64,000 nt of DNA from JBBIMP01 sp037444305 (lineage in GTDB: Bacteria > Acidobacteriota > UBA6911): positions 17,256-81,255 of the forward strand of contig JBBIMP010000022.1 in assembly GCA_037444305.1 (NCBI GenBank), read 5' to 3'. The notes beneath the pieces are model-generated. The model was not told the origin of the DNA and searched no databases. It saw nothing but the letters and a program-made list of their open reading frames with translations. Below are positions 16,930-27,600 of this stretch, piece by piece; the first letter of the stretch is position 1; the number at the start of each line of letters is the position of its first letter. The translations under genes and the position numbers were made by a program.

Positions 16930-19791
16930 ATGACGACTCTGACAATAAACGGAATAACAGTCGAGGCGCAGGAGGGGGCCACCATCCTGGAGGCTGCGCT
17001 CGAGGCCGGATTCGACATTCCCCGGCTGTGCCAGTATCACGACCTGACGCCCTGTGGCGGCTGCCGCCTCTGCCTGGTGGATATCGAAGGCGAGCCGGCG
17101 CCGATGCCGAGTTGCGCCATCAAGGCCGGCGAGGGAATGGTGGTCACGACGCACAACGAAACCCTGACGGCGCACCGCCGGGAGATCCTGGATCTCTTGC
17201 TGTCCGATCATCCCCTCCGCTGCGTGGTCTGCGAGAAGGCCGGTTCCTGCGAGTTGCAGCGTTATGCTTACGAATTCGGCCTCGCCGAGAGCACGCACGA
17301 ACTCGAGATCGCCAGGACGCTCTACCAGGATGAAAATGCGTTTTTCATCCGCGATCACCAGTACTGCATCCTCTGCACCCGCTGCGTCCGCGTCTGCGAT
17401 GAAATCGTGGGCGCCAACGCCATCGAGGTCTCAGACCGTGGATTCACCGCGCAAGTGGCCACCCCATTCGACGCCCCGCTCGTGGACACTACCTGCACCT
17501 TCTGCGGGAATTGCGTGCAGGCTTGTCCGACTGCAGCCTTGATGCCGGTGGACCGTGCGGGAAAGGGCCGGGAGTGGGAATTGACCCGGACAAAGACGGT
17601 CTGCCCCTACTGCGGCACGGGCTGCGGACTGGAGGTAGCCACCCGCAACGGGGAAATCGTATCCGTGACGGGGGATGTGGACGCGCCCGCCAACAGCGGT
17701 TTTCTCTGCACCAAGGGGAGATTCGGCTTGGGATTCGTAACCCACGAGGATCGGTTGCGCATGCCGCTCGTCCGGCGAGACCTGGCCTACGAACTCGGAT
17801 TGACCTCCGAGCCGCCCCCGGCAAGCCTGGCCAATTCACCCCTGGGGCGGGCATCGGCGCCATCCGACACCCACATAGAGGTGGACTGGGAGGTGGCGCT
17901 AAAGCTGGTGGTAGACCGCCTTGCAAAAGCCGTCAAGGAAGCCGGACCGGACTCCGTCGCCGGAATCGGCTCGGCGCTGTGCACAAACGAAGACAACTAC
18001 CTGATGCAGAAGCTCATGCGCGGAGGGATCGGCACCAACAATGTCGACCTCTGCGCACGCGTTTGACACGCCCCCTCGGTGGCCGGTCTGGCCGCCTCCT
18101 TCGGCAGCGGGGCGATGTCCAACAGCATCCGCGAGATCAGGGACGCGGACTGCATCATCGTCACGGGTTCCAACACCGGCGAAGCCCACCCGGTCATCTC
18201 CTACGAGGTAGTCCGGGCGGTAAAACGGGGCGCCAATCTCATTGTGATTGATCCGAGAATCATCAGCCTGGTCAATCATGCGTCAATCCATCTGCAGCCG
18301 GCGCCCGGCACCGACCACGCGCTTTACCTGGCAATGCTGAACGTGATTGTGAGCCGCGGCTGGGCCGACATGCCCTTCATCAAGGAGCGTACGGAGTGCT
18401 TCGATGAGTGGGCGCCTTCCCTGCAGGAATGGACGCCGGAGCGGGCCGCCGAGAAATGCGGCGTACCGGCCGACCGGATTGTCGAGGCTGCACGGCTTTA
18501 TGCGCTCGGGCTGCGCAAAAACACCGACAACAATGGCAGCAATAACGTAAAGGGTTGCTCAACAATACTTTACGGAATGGGAATTACTGAAAGATCCAAC
18601 GGGACGGAACTGGTCAAAACCCTGGGAAATCTCGCAATGGTGACCGGCCAGATCGGCCGTCCTTCGACGGGGGTCAATCCTCTCCGCGGCCAGGTCAACG
18701 TGCAGGGGGGCTGCGACATGGGTTCCCTGCCGAACGTCTACCCCGGCTACCAGCAGGTTGCGGATGCCGAAGTGCGGACCAAGTTCGCCATGGGTTGGAC
18801 CAATCAGAAGACTGCGGCCGGCAGGAAGTTCCTGCTTCCCGATAGGCCCGGGCTCACCTTCATCGAGATGGTTCGGGCGGCCGTCGACGGCAGGATCAAG
18901 GCCATGTACATTCTCGGGGAAAACATGGTCATGACCAATCCCGATTCGGGATTGATGGAACGCTCCCTCCGGGCGCTGGATTTCCTGGTGGTGCAGGAGA
19001 TCTTCCTGACCGAAACGGCCCAACTGGCCCACGTTGTACTTCCCGGGGCGTCGTTCGCAGAAAAGAGCGGAACGTTCACAAACAGCGAGCGGCGAGTACA
19101 GCTCATTCGCCCATTCCTCTCGCCCCAAGGGGAAGCGCGGCCTGACTGGGCGATAATCGCCGAGATTGGGCGCAGGGTGAGCAAGAAGCTGCGGCGTCCG
19201 GTCCTCTGGAAATACCCCTCTGCCGCGGATGTCATGCAGGAGATTTCCGAGTTGTGCCCGATTTTTGGCGGAATCAGCCACGAGCGGATTGCCGCGCGGG
19301 GCATCCAGTGGCCATGCCCGACGCCGGACCACCCGGGAACTCTGTACCTGCACAAGGATAAGTTTTCCCGGGGAAGAGGAAAATTTCACGTCACATCCCC
19401 GGCCCCGCCCTTCGAGCCGGTTGATGAGGAATACCCGCTGGCGCTGTCCACGGGGCGTATCCTCTACCATTACAATGGCGGTCCCATGACCCGTCGTGCT
19501 GCGCCGCTGGAGTGGCGTGCGCCCCGGGCATATGTCGAGATCCATCCTGAGGACGCGGCCAAGGCCGGGATCCTGGATGCCAATGCCTGCGTGGTCCGGA
19601 GCCGGCGCGGAAGCATACGCGTTCAAGCCCGCGTCGGAACGACGGTCCAACAGGGTATGGTGTACATCCCGTTCCATTTCCGCGAGGCGGCGGGCAACGT
19701 GTTGACGCACGCCGACCAGTTGGATGCGGGCGCCAAGACGCCCGAGTACAAATACATCGCGGTGCGGGTGGAAAGCCTGCGGGCAAAGTAG
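16930..19791 (+). CDS. fdhA: Formate dehydrogenase alpha subunit, selenocysteine-containing (UGA read as Sec at 18064-18066)
   Basis: 953 residues with Sec379. The ATG at 16930 is preceded by AGGTGA. The N-terminal part resembles NuoG: a [2Fe-2S] site (CQYHDLTPCGGCRLC), His-Cys3 site (HPLRCVVCEKAGSC) and two [4Fe-4S] sites (CILCTRCVRVCD, CTFCGNCVQAC). Then the molybdopterin domain begins with its own cluster, CPYCGTGC. The in-frame TGA falls exactly where formate dehydrogenases have Sec, between NNVDLCARV and HAPSVAGLAASFGSGAMSNS. Downstream of it lie SNTGEAHPV, the cofactor-binding segments and a C-terminal molydopterin-dinucleotide domain. It oxidises formate to CO2 (or the reverse) at Mo/W-bisPGD and passes electrons through the Nuo-like partners to NAD. 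It requires SelA/B/C/D encoded elsewhere. Confidence 0.93.
18078..18096 (+). promoter_or_regulatory. Bacterial SECIS hairpin of fdhA
   Basis: Starting 12 bases after the UGA, GGUGGCC pairs with GGCCGCC (7 bp, one U-G pair) around the loop GGUCU at 18085-18089. The loop sequence and its position 19-23 bases past the UGA match the SECIS of Escherichia coli fdhF as I recall it. It would bind SelB and direct Sec insertion at 18064-18066. Confidence 0.88.
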
Positions 19792-19800
19792 CGCCGCCCG

Positions 19801-19894
19801 CTTTCGTGCACCTTGGTGTCTCCGGGTCTTTGGGGTGAATGCGCGGCAGCCAGAGCCGCCACAAAATCCCCGGGACGCCAAGGAGCACGAGGAG
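19801..19894. repeat. Imperfect inverted repeat between convergent fdhA and folD
   Basis: A left arm (19801-19836, beginning CTTTCGTGCACCTTGGTGTC) and a right arm (19858-19894) are imperfect reverse complements, sharing blocks such as TCGTGC, CCTTGG and CCGGG. Such arms resemble dispersed CGTG/CTTGG repeat elements seen between genes in many GC-rich genomes. It may also serve as a transcription terminator for both genes. Confidence 0.5.
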
Positions 19895-19918
19895 CGGTTG
19901 CTTCAGGGAGCTCGCAGC

Positions 19919-20806
19919 CTAGGGGATAAGGCCGGCCTCGCGCTTCGCGGACGCCAGCGTGTTCCACATCAGCATGGCGATCGTCATGGGACCGACGCCG
20001 CCCGGCACCGGTGTCAGGTGCCCAGCAACCTCCTTGACCTCGTCGAAGTCCACATCCCCGACCAGGCGGCTGCCGCTCTTCGCCGTGGGATCTTCGATCC
20101 GGTTGATGCCGACATCGATGACGGCGGCGCCGGGCTTCACCCAGTCCCCCTTGACCATTTTGGGCCTTCCGACCGCCGCCACGAGAATGTCGGCGCGGCG
20201 GCAGATGGCCGCCAGGTCGCGCGAGCGGGAATGGCACAGCGTGACGGTGGCGTCACGGTGCAGCAGCAGCATCGAGACCGGGAGGCCGACGATGTTGCTG
20301 CGTCCCAGGACCACGGCTTCAGCTCCCTTGAGCTCGATGCCCGAGCGAACCAGCATCTCGATGCAGCCGGACGGGGTGCACGGCACAAACAGCGGATTGC
20401 GCCCCTTCATAGAAAGGCGCCCGATGTTGATGGGGTGGAACCCATCCACGTCCTTCGTGATGCTGATCAGCCCGAGGATCTTTTCTTCGTCCAGGTGCTT
20501 GGGCAAAGGAAGCTGCACGAGGATGCCATGAATCGAGGGATCCGCGTTGAGCCGGCCCACCAGACCTTCGACCTCCTCCTGGGAGGCATCGGCCGCCAGG
20601 TGCTCGCCGATGGAGTGAAATCCGCATTCCAGACAGGTCTTCTTCTTGGATGTCACATAGGCCCGCGAAGCGGGGTCTTCACCCACCAGGACCGTAGCCA
20701 GCCCCGGCACCACGCCGTATTTCTCCTTCAACTGAGCCACTTCCGTCCGGATCTCGGTATAAATCTGTGATGCAATCGCCTTGCCGTCGATCAGTTGTGC
20801 AGCCAT
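19919..20806 (-). CDS. folD: Bifunctional methylenetetrahydrofolate dehydrogenase / methenyltetrahydrofolate cyclohydrolase
   Basis: 295 residues, the standard length. Motifs: YVTSKKKTCLECG with the catalytic Lys, GILVQLPLPKHL, KDVDGFHPINIG, GRSNIVGLPVSMLLL for NADP binding, and the C-terminal PGGVGPMTIAML. It interconverts 5,10-methylene- and 10-formyl-tetrahydrofolate. Its place next to formate dehydrogenase is suggestive, since formate, via formyl-THF synthetase, enters the same one-carbon pool. However, no formyl-THF synthetase is visible, and the genes are convergent rather than in one operon. Confidence 0.96.
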   Translation of the reverse strand: MAAQLIDGKAIASQIYTEIRTEVAQLKEKYGVVPGLATVLVGEDPASRAYVTSKKKTCLECGFHSIGEHLAADASQEEVEGLVGRLNADPSIHGILVQLPLPKHLDEEKILGLISITKDVDGFHPINIGRLSMKGRNPLFVPCTPSGCIEMLVRSGIELKGAEAVVLGRSNIVGLPVSMLLLHRDATVTLCHSRSRDLAAICRRADILVAAVGRPKMVKGDWVKPGAAVIDVGINRIEDPTAKSGSRLVGDVDFDEVKEVAGHLTPVPGGVGPMTIAMLMWNTLASAKREAGLIP

Positions 20807-21113
20807 TGAGCCTCCTCCGTTATTACCTTACTTGATAGTAGCCTGGTTTATGCATGGGCAATCCGGCAGTGAACACAGCCTGGATTCCGTTTTTGCCCCG
20901 GCAATCCTACCCCAGGGGCGGTCGCCGGCAAAGAATCTTTGAATGACAATTGGCGCCGCACCCCCTAAGATTGCGCTGCACGAAAAAAGAAATGACGAAC
21001 TCCACGGGTTTCATGAATTTCCCGGCCCGATCGCCGAAATCCGCGGAATCCGTGGCAGGGAATCGTTGAGCGAGGTGTTCATTCACGAGGCGGGTTGAAC
21101 AGGACCCAACAGC
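20807..21113. other. Divergent intergenic region
   Basis: 307 bases between divergent folD and the M24 peptidase gene. It must hold both promoters, but I see no convincing -35/-10 pair. Its right half contains a GCCACG-type inverted repeat (21002-21056). No gene-like frame is apparent. Confidence 0.5.
21002..21056. repeat. Inverted-repeat element with CCACG/CGTGG arms (copy 1)
   Basis: The left arm CCACGGGTTTCATGAATTT (21002-21020) and right arm (21036-21056, ending AATCCGTGGC) are imperfect reverse complements. Related arms occur at 42284-42370 and 44480-44526, so this is a dispersed element. Confidence 0.5.
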
Positions 21114-22352
21114 ATGGCGAGCCAGAAAGACGGCGAACTGGAGTTGCTTCCCAGATCGGAGACGGAGCGGCGCTTGAAGCGGCTGCGCCGCTGGATGACG
21201 ATGGAATCGGCAGATGCGGTTTTCATCCTGCAGAATGCCGACCTGTACTACTTCGCCGGAACCATCCAGTCCGGCATTCTCTGCCTGCCCATCGAAGAGG
21301 AGCCCGTCTATCTGGTGAACAAGAGCCTTGCCCGCGCGCGCATGGAGTCGCCGTGGGCGCGCATCCGGCCCCTGGGGAGCCTGAAAAAGGCCCCGGAGTC
21401 GCTCGCTGCCGAAGGGATTCCAGTTCTCCGGCGCGTCGGCCTGGAGCTGGACGTCCTGCCGGCCGGCTTCTACCTGAAACTGTGTGCGGCCTTTCCCGGA
21501 GTCGATTTCATAGACGCCTCCGATGCCATCCGGAAGACGCGGATGGTCAAGTCGGAGCTCGAGATCCGACAGTTGCAGCGGGCCGCGGAGATGCTCGGGG
21601 AAGTGTTCGAGCAGATTCCCGGCTGGATGGAGATCGGAGTCCGGGAAGTGGAACTCGCCGCCAGGATCGAAGGCTTCCTCCGGGGCCGGGGCCACCAGGG
21701 CATGGCGCGGATGCGGGGCTTCAACCTGGAAATGGCGTACGGTACGGTTTCCAGCGGACCGAGCGCCTGCTATCCGACATCGTTCCCGGGACCGGTCGGT
21801 TTCGTGGGGCTGTATCCCGCTATCCCCAATCCCGGAGGCCAACGCCGTCTGGCTGTGGGGGAGCCTCTCATGGTGGACCTCGTCGGCGGTTACGGCGGCT
21901 ATCTCATCGACCAGACCCGCATGTTCGTTCTGGGGGAGCTGCCGCCGGACCTCCGGGCCGCGCACCGCTTCGTGCTGGACCTGCTGCGGGAGCTCGAGTC
22001 GTGCCTTGCCCCCGGCACCCTCTGCTCTTCGCTCTGGAACCGGGCTTTTGAAATGATCGAGGAAAGCCCTTATGCGGATAATTTCATGGGTTCGGGAGAC
22101 AGCCGCGTGCGGTTCGTCGGTCACGGGGTGGGGCTGGAGCTGGACGAGTTGCCCGTGCTGGCGCAGGAGGTCGAAATCCCGCTGGAGGCGGGAATGACAC
22201 TGGCGGTAGAACCGAAGCTCTTCTTCCCGGGGCGAGGCGGTGTGGGCGTCGAAAACACCTACGTGATCACTCGGTCCGGACACGAAAAACTAACCCTCTC
22301 AGAGGAAGATGTCCGGACCAAACCCGCGGCTATTGCAGCGGATCCCGCCTAG
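21114..22352 (+). CDS. M24 family metallopeptidase (Xaa-Pro dipeptidase/aminopeptidase-like)
   Basis: 412 residues. The N-terminal half is a creatinase-type domain (ILQNADLYYFAGT). The C-terminal pita-bread domain has all five expected metal ligands: Asp in MVDLVGGYGG and in LIDQTRMF, His in VGHGVGLELDELP, and Glu in AVEPKLFF and GVENTYVIT. It probably cleaves Xaa-Pro dipeptides or oligopeptides in the cytoplasm using two Mn or Co ions; exact substrate is not determined. No signal peptide. It is transcribed towards the radical SAM locus, 269 bases upstream of it, and is probably a separate unit. Confidence 0.88.
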   Translation: MASQKDGELELLPRSETERRLKRLRRWMTMESADAVFILQNADLYYFAGTIQSGILCLPIEEEPVYLVNKSLARARMESPWARIRPLGSLKKAPESLAAEGIPVLRRVGLELDVLPAGFYLKLCAAFPGVDFIDASDAIRKTRMVKSELEIRQLQRAAEMLGEVFEQIPGWMEIGVREVELAARIEGFLRGRGHQGMARMRGFNLEMAYGTVSSGPSACYPTSFPGPVGFVGLYPAIPNPGGQRRLAVGEPLMVDLVGGYGGYLIDQTRMFVLGELPPDLRAAHRFVLDLLRELESCLAPGTLCSSLWNRAFEMIEESPYADNFMGSGDSRVRFVGHGVGLELDELPVLAQEVEIPLEAGMTLAVEPKLFFPGRGGVGVENTYVITRSGHEKLTLSEEDVRTKPAAIAADPA

Positions 22353-22405
22353 TCACCCGCTCCTCAAGGCCCCTTCCCAGCGGGCAAAAGCTTTGAAATT
22401 TTTCA

Positions 22406-22433
22406 TTGAGCACGGCGGCGAAAAGGCTTATCC
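22406..22433 (+). promoter_or_regulatory. Candidate sigma-70 promoter before the radical SAM gene
   Basis: TTGAGC (22406-22411) and TTATCC (22428-22433) are separated by 16 bases, about 190 bases upstream of the radical SAM start. Weak resemblance to consensus; prediction only. Confidence 0.25.
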
Positions 22434-22621
22434 TGTTCCGGTTCTACCGTCCTAGAGATGCAGCGGGTCCGCCCAGGAGAGTCTCTGCTCGGGCTCAGGA
22501 TAGTTATTTTCGCAATTGAGTTTGCTCAAGGAAGTGTTGAGGAAGTTGAGGCGGGATTGCTTGCAGCTCCATGCGCTAAATGAATCCCGCCGCAAGCTAA
22601 GAATACGGAGGTCCGTGAACC

Positions 22622-24250
22622 ATGGCTACAGTGCAGAAGGATATCGCAACCCGTTCGGAGAACACCACATTCAGCGGTGAGCCCACAAACAACATCACCA
22701 GGGGGCTCCCCAAGCAGGTCGATTCGATCTGTCCGGATCCGGATTGCGGTAAGGTCATCACTGCCCGTCTTTTCGAGGAAGAGGGCAAGGTCTTCATGGA
22801 GAAGACCTGTCCGGACCACGGTTACTGCAAGGATCTTTACTGGTCCGACGCGGATCTTTACCTCAAGGCTGAGAAGTGGGAGTTCGGCGACGGCAAGGGC
22901 CTGACGAATCCCAACACCTACAGCGAGAGCTGTCCGCGCGACTGCGGGGCCTGCCAGCGCCACACCAGCCACACCTCTCTCGGCAACATCGATCTCACCA
23001 ACCGGTGCAATCTCACCTGCCCGATCTGCTTTGCCAACGCCAACGTCACCGGCAAGGTGTACGAACCGACAAAGGAGCAGGTGATGGAGATGCTCAGGCT
23101 CTACCGGGCCGAACAGCCCGTGGCCGGCCGCCTGGTCCAGTTCTCCGGCGGCGAGCCGACGCTGCACCCGGAATTCTTCGAGATTCTCAGCGAAGCCCGG
23201 GCGTTGGGCTTCAGCCACCTGCAGGCTGCCTCGAACGGGATCAAGTTTGCCGATCCCGATTTCGCCAAGAGGGCGGCCGAGTCTGGCCTGCACACTATCT
23301 ACCTGCAGTTCGACGGCCTCGACGACCGCGTGTACCAGAAGACCCGGGGGCGCAACCTGCTCGACATGAAGATGAAGGCGGTGGAAGGCATTAGCAAGGC
23401 CGGCATGAAGATCGTCTACGTGCCGACGATCGCCGGAGGCATCAACGAGGATCAGATCGGGAAGATCCTCAAGTTCGCCCTGGACAACATCGATGTCTCC
23501 AGCGGGATCAGCTACCAGCCGGTCTCGCTCACCGGGCGGGTCAGCTACGAGGAGCGGCGGAAACTGCGTTTCACGCTCCCCGACCTCGTGCGGTGCATCG
23601 ACGAGCAGACCGGCATCGCAAACAAGGACGACTGGTACCCCCTCAGCCTCTGCACCCCGGTTTCCAAGATCATCAGCGCGGTCCGGGGAGCCGAAACGGT
23701 GCACATCTCCTGCCACCCCCACTGCTCGCTGGGCACCTATCTTTTCATCGAGCAGGGGACAGGCAGGGCCATCCCGATCACCCGTTTCGTCGATGTCGAA
23801 GGCATGTTTACCGAACTCGACAACCTGGCGGCCAAGACCAAGGCCAGCCGGTTCAAGCGCTTCGCCCAGATGAACGTTTTTTACCGGCTGCAGAAGTATT
23901 TCAAGAAGGACCAGGCGCCGAAGGGCCTGGATTTCGTGAAGTTCCTGCAGACGCTGGACGGCTTTTTCGACAAAAAGGCGGGGCGCGGCGCCAACGACGG
24001 CACGTACACGAACAAGACGCTGCTCGTGGCCGGGATGCATTTCATGGATGCTTACAACTACGAGCTCGAGCGCGTGCGCCGCTGCGTCATCCACTACTCG
24101 ACGCCGGCAGGCAGGATCATCCCCTTCTGCGCCTACAATGGCGGCCTTGTGCACCGCACCGCCATCGAGGACCAGTTCTCCATTTCCATGGAGGAGTACC
24201 GGCAGCGCAGAAAGGGCGGCATCCAGGAAGGCTTCTGCACGGGATGCTGA
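22622..24250 (+). CDS. Radical SAM protein of the Tes/Mss/MJ0619 group (candidate membrane-spanning lipid synthase)
   Basis: 542 residues; GGAGGT precedes the ATG. A rubredoxin-like site opens the protein (C37, C42, C63, C69; the segment KVFMEKTCPDHG is typical), then a cysteine cluster C104/C108/C111, and the radical SAM motif C129-x3-C133-x2-C136 (CNLTCPICF). SAM-binding FSGGEPTLHPEF follows. More cysteines lie in CHPHCSLGTYLF and at the C-terminal GFCTGC, consistent with auxiliary clusters. Known relatives include archaeal tetraether synthase (Tes), which couples lipid tails by C-C bond formation, and the bacterial homologue Mss reported for membrane-spanning lipids. Other members methylate pterins. 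The neighbouring activase-like genes favour a lipid role; that assignment is inference. Confidence 0.75.
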   Translation: MATVQKDIATRSENTTFSGEPTNNITRGLPKQVDSICPDPDCGKVITARLFEEEGKVFMEKTCPDHGYCKDLYWSDADLYLKAEKWEFGDGKGLTNPNTYSESCPRDCGACQRHTSHTSLGNIDLTNRCNLTCPICFANANVTGKVYEPTKEQVMEMLRLYRAEQPVAGRLVQFSGGEPTLHPEFFEILSEARALGFSHLQAASNGIKFADPDFAKRAAESGLHTIYLQFDGLDDRVYQKTRGRNLLDMKMKAVEGISKAGMKIVYVPTIAGGINEDQIGKILKFALDNIDVSSGISYQPVSLTGRVSYEERRKLRFTLPDLVRCIDEQTGIANKDDWYPLSLCTPVSKIISAVRGAETVHISCHPHCSLGTYLFIEQGTGRAIPITRFVDVEGMFTELDNLAAKTKASRFKRFAQMNVFYRLQKYFKKDQAPKGLDFVKFLQTLDGFFDKKAGRGANDGTYTNKTLLVAGMHFMDAYNYELERVRRCVIHYSTPAGRIIPFCAYNGGLVHRTAIEDQFSISMEEYRQRRKGGIQEGFCTGC

Positions 24251-24609
24251 GCCCGCGCCGGGCGGCAACCGCCTCGCTCCGCTGCGCATTCGCGGAAGCG
24301 ACGGATCCGCCTGGGGCAGATTCAGGTTTTCCGGCACCCGCTCCACGCGAACCCACACGGGCCACGGGCGCCTCGGTCAGAGCGCTCGGGTCCGAATCCG
24401 GCGAAAGCCCCCTGATCCGGTGCCCGGACAGCCATCCCGCCGCACCAGCGCACGGCGGCGGCGGAAATTTCACCGCCGGCGACGGAGCCGGCTCCCAGGG
24501 GGAAATCCCCCGGTGCGTGCCTGGAAAGCGGCGGCACACACCGGACCACGGGCCACCATCTCGGGTGGCGGCGGCCGGGAAAACTCAAACTCACAGCGGA
24601 ACCAGTGGC
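24251..24609. other. Intergenic gap, no feature recognised
   Basis: 359 GC-rich bases between the radical SAM gene and the activase gene. The frame of the downstream gene stays open through it, but its conceptual translation is low-complexity Pro/Ala/Gly/Arg with no similarity to the family, so I do not extend the gene. No hairpin or promoter stands out. Confidence 0.5.
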
Positions 24610-27600
24610 ATGGCAATCAACATCGGAATCGACCTCGGCTCAGTCAGCGTCAAGGCGGCCCTTTTCTCGCGCGACCGGAATGACTTCCTCTTTTTCGAGC
24701 AGAACGCCGCCAACCCGCTCTTTCAATCCGTCCGGCACTGCCGCGATCCGCGGCAGGGGGACTGCTGGCTCGCCATCACGCGTTACACCAGGATTGCGGG
24801 AAGCCCCGTAAAGCAGACGAGGGCGCTGCTCGAAAGCCTGGTGCACCTCTTCGGCACGTCGGCGCTGGGCGGAGTTGCCGGCACCGGGACCGGCGCCGCC
24901 CTTCTCGGCCTCGAATTCGGCGTAAAGCGCCAGAACGAATTCCGGGCGCTGGCCAAGGCCGTGGAACTGCTGCTCCCGCGCGTCGGCACCCTATTTGAAA
25001 TGGGGGGCGAGAACTCCAAGTACATCCTCTTCGAGAGGCACGGCTCGAACGGCTCCCTCGGCATCGCCGACTACCAGACCAACGGCGATTGCGCCGCCGG
25101 AACGGGCGGCTTCCTGGACCAGCAGGCGGGGAGGCTTCGTTTCAAGGTCGAGGAGATCGGCGACATCGTCCTGGCCACGCAGCGCTCGGCGCAGATTGCC
25201 GGCCGCTGCTCGGTATTCGCCAAGAGCGACATGATCCACGCCCAGCAGAAGGGCTTTACGCCCGAGGAAATCCTCAAGGGTCTCTGCGACGCCGTGGCGC
25301 GCAACTTCAAGACCGCGATCACCAAGGGCAAGAACGTCGTCCCGGAGGTGACCTTTGTGGGCGGAGTCGCCGCCAACCGCGGCGTCGTGCAGGCCCTTGA
25401 GACCGCCTTCGGCTGGGAGCCCGGCACCCTCATCGTGCCGGAGGACCACACCGCCTTCGGGGCCATCGGCGCCGCGATCCTCGCAGAAGATGCGGCCGCG
25501 GCGGGCAGCGGAGCGGCGCGCACGTTCTCCCTGCAGCGCCAGTCCGACGTCCTGCAGCAGCTCCCCACCTGCCAGCCCCTCGCCATGGACAATGTCGTCC
25601 TGCTCCGCGACCGGATGACCGTCGTCCCGCCGGAGGAGATCACGGAGCGCCGCGACGCCTTCCTCGGCATCGACATCGGTTCGGTCAGCACCAACCTGGC
25701 GGTCCTGGATGACCAGTGCAACGTCCTCAAGGAGATCTACCTCAGAACCGAGGCCCGGCCTATCGAGGTGGTCGGCCGCGGCCTCCGCGAGATCGAGCGC
25801 GACCTGGGGGACAAGATCCGCATATGCGGCGCCGGCACTACCGGATCGGGCCGCGAGCTGATCGGGGAGCTCGTCGGAGCAGACACGGTCAACGACGAGA
25901 TCACGGCGCACAAGACGGGCGCCGCGTTCATCGACCGCACCATACTGGGACTTGGGGTGGACACGATTTTCGAGATCGGCGGGCAGGACGCGAAGTTCAT
26001 CAGCCTCGAGGAAGGCATCGTGGTCGACTTCGCCATGAACGAGGCCTGCGCTGCCGGCACGGGCAGCTTCCTGGAGGAGCGCGCCAAGGAGCTCGGCATC
26101 CGCATCGAGAACGACTTCGCCCGCATCGCGCTCTCCTCGGAAGAGCCGCTGCGGCTGGGGGAGCGGTGCACCGTGTTCATGGAACGCGATGTGAACAGCT
26201 ACCTCCAGAGAGGCGCGGAGCTGAAGAAGATCGTAGCCGGGCTGGCTTTTTCGGTGGCGACCAACTACATCAACCGCGTGGTCCGCGGACGCAGGATCGG
26301 CGAGGTGATCTTCTTCCAGGGCGGCACTGCCTACAACGACGCCGTCGCCGCCGCTTTCAGCTCGATCCTGGGCAAGCGCATCATCGTCCCGCCCTTCAAC
26401 GGCGTCATGGGGGCGGTCGGGGTGGCGCTCCTGGCGCGCGAGAAGATGCTCGGGGGCGGCCGCCCGAGCTCCTTCCGCGGATTCGACCTCGACAAGGTCG
26501 ACTACGAGATCTTCGAATTCACCTGCAAGGGCTGCACCAACTTCTGCCAGATGCAGCGCTTCACGGTCGAGAACGAAAAAACCTACTGGGGCGACAAATG
26601 CTCCGAGCGCTACCGGAAGGCGGTCAAGTGCGACCGGGAGCCGGTGATCGAAAACCTGGTCGAATACCGCCACAAGCTCCTGCTGGAGCACTACGATCCC
26701 GAGGTGGGGGACGGGCCGATGGTTGGCCTCCCCCTGTGCATGTCGACCTACGACTGGGCGCCTTTCTGGCTGAAAATCTTCCGGGAGCTGCGGGTCAGGG
26801 TCCTGCTTTCCGAGTCAACCACCAATCAGATGGTCAAGCTGGGCCTCGAAGCCACCGTCTCCGAGCCCTGTTTTCCCGTCCAGGTCGCGCACGGCCACAT
26901 CCGCTGGCTCATCGACCAGAAGGCCGACTACCTGTTCGTGCCGAACAACATCTCGTCGCTGGGCAGCCGGCCCGAAAAGCCCTCCTTCTTCTGCCCCTGG
27001 AACCAGACGCTCCCCTTCGTCGCGCGGGTGGCGCCGTTCATCTCCGAGCACGCGGACCGCATCATCGCTCCCACCCTGTGGTTCAACCATGAAGCCCGGG
27101 CCGTGGCGGCGGAGATAAGGCGCGCGCTGCGCCAGGCGGGCATCGGCCGGACTGCGCGGCAGGTGGAACGCGCGGTGGAAAAGGGCTTTGCCGCGCTGAA
27201 AAGCTTCCGCCACAGCCTCATCCAGGCGGGCACGCGCGCGCTGGAGACACTTGCCGATCACAACGAGCACGGGATCGTGCTGCTCGGCCGCGGCTACAAC
27301 ATCTACGACAAGGGCATCAACCTCGATATCGCCACCAAGATGCGGAAGTATTACGGCGCGAACGTCATCGGCCTGGACTGCCTTCCCCTGGAAGGCATCG
27401 ATACGCGCGAGTACCACGAAAACATGTTCTGGAGCAGCGGCGTGCGCATCCTGGCCGCCGCCGCCTTCGCCAGGGAGCGGCCCCGGCTCCACATCGTTTA
27501 CATCACCAATTTCAAGTGCGGTCCCGATTCCTACATCAAGCACTACATCACCGAGGTCTCGGGACGCCCGTTCCTGACGCTGCAGTTCGACGGGCACAAC

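Noticed and set aside
18559..19881. 440-codon open frame antisense to fdhA
   Set aside because: No protein-like motifs; the plus strand encodes the second half of formate dehydrogenase after Sec.
22526..24358. 610-codon open frame antisense to the radical SAM gene
   Set aside because: Val/Glu/Leu repeats from codon bias; no motif, no ribosome-binding site.
24251..24609. In-frame N-terminal extension of the activase protein
   Set aside because: The translated extension is low-complexity Pro/Ala/Arg and the activase fold begins exactly at MAINIGIDLGS.
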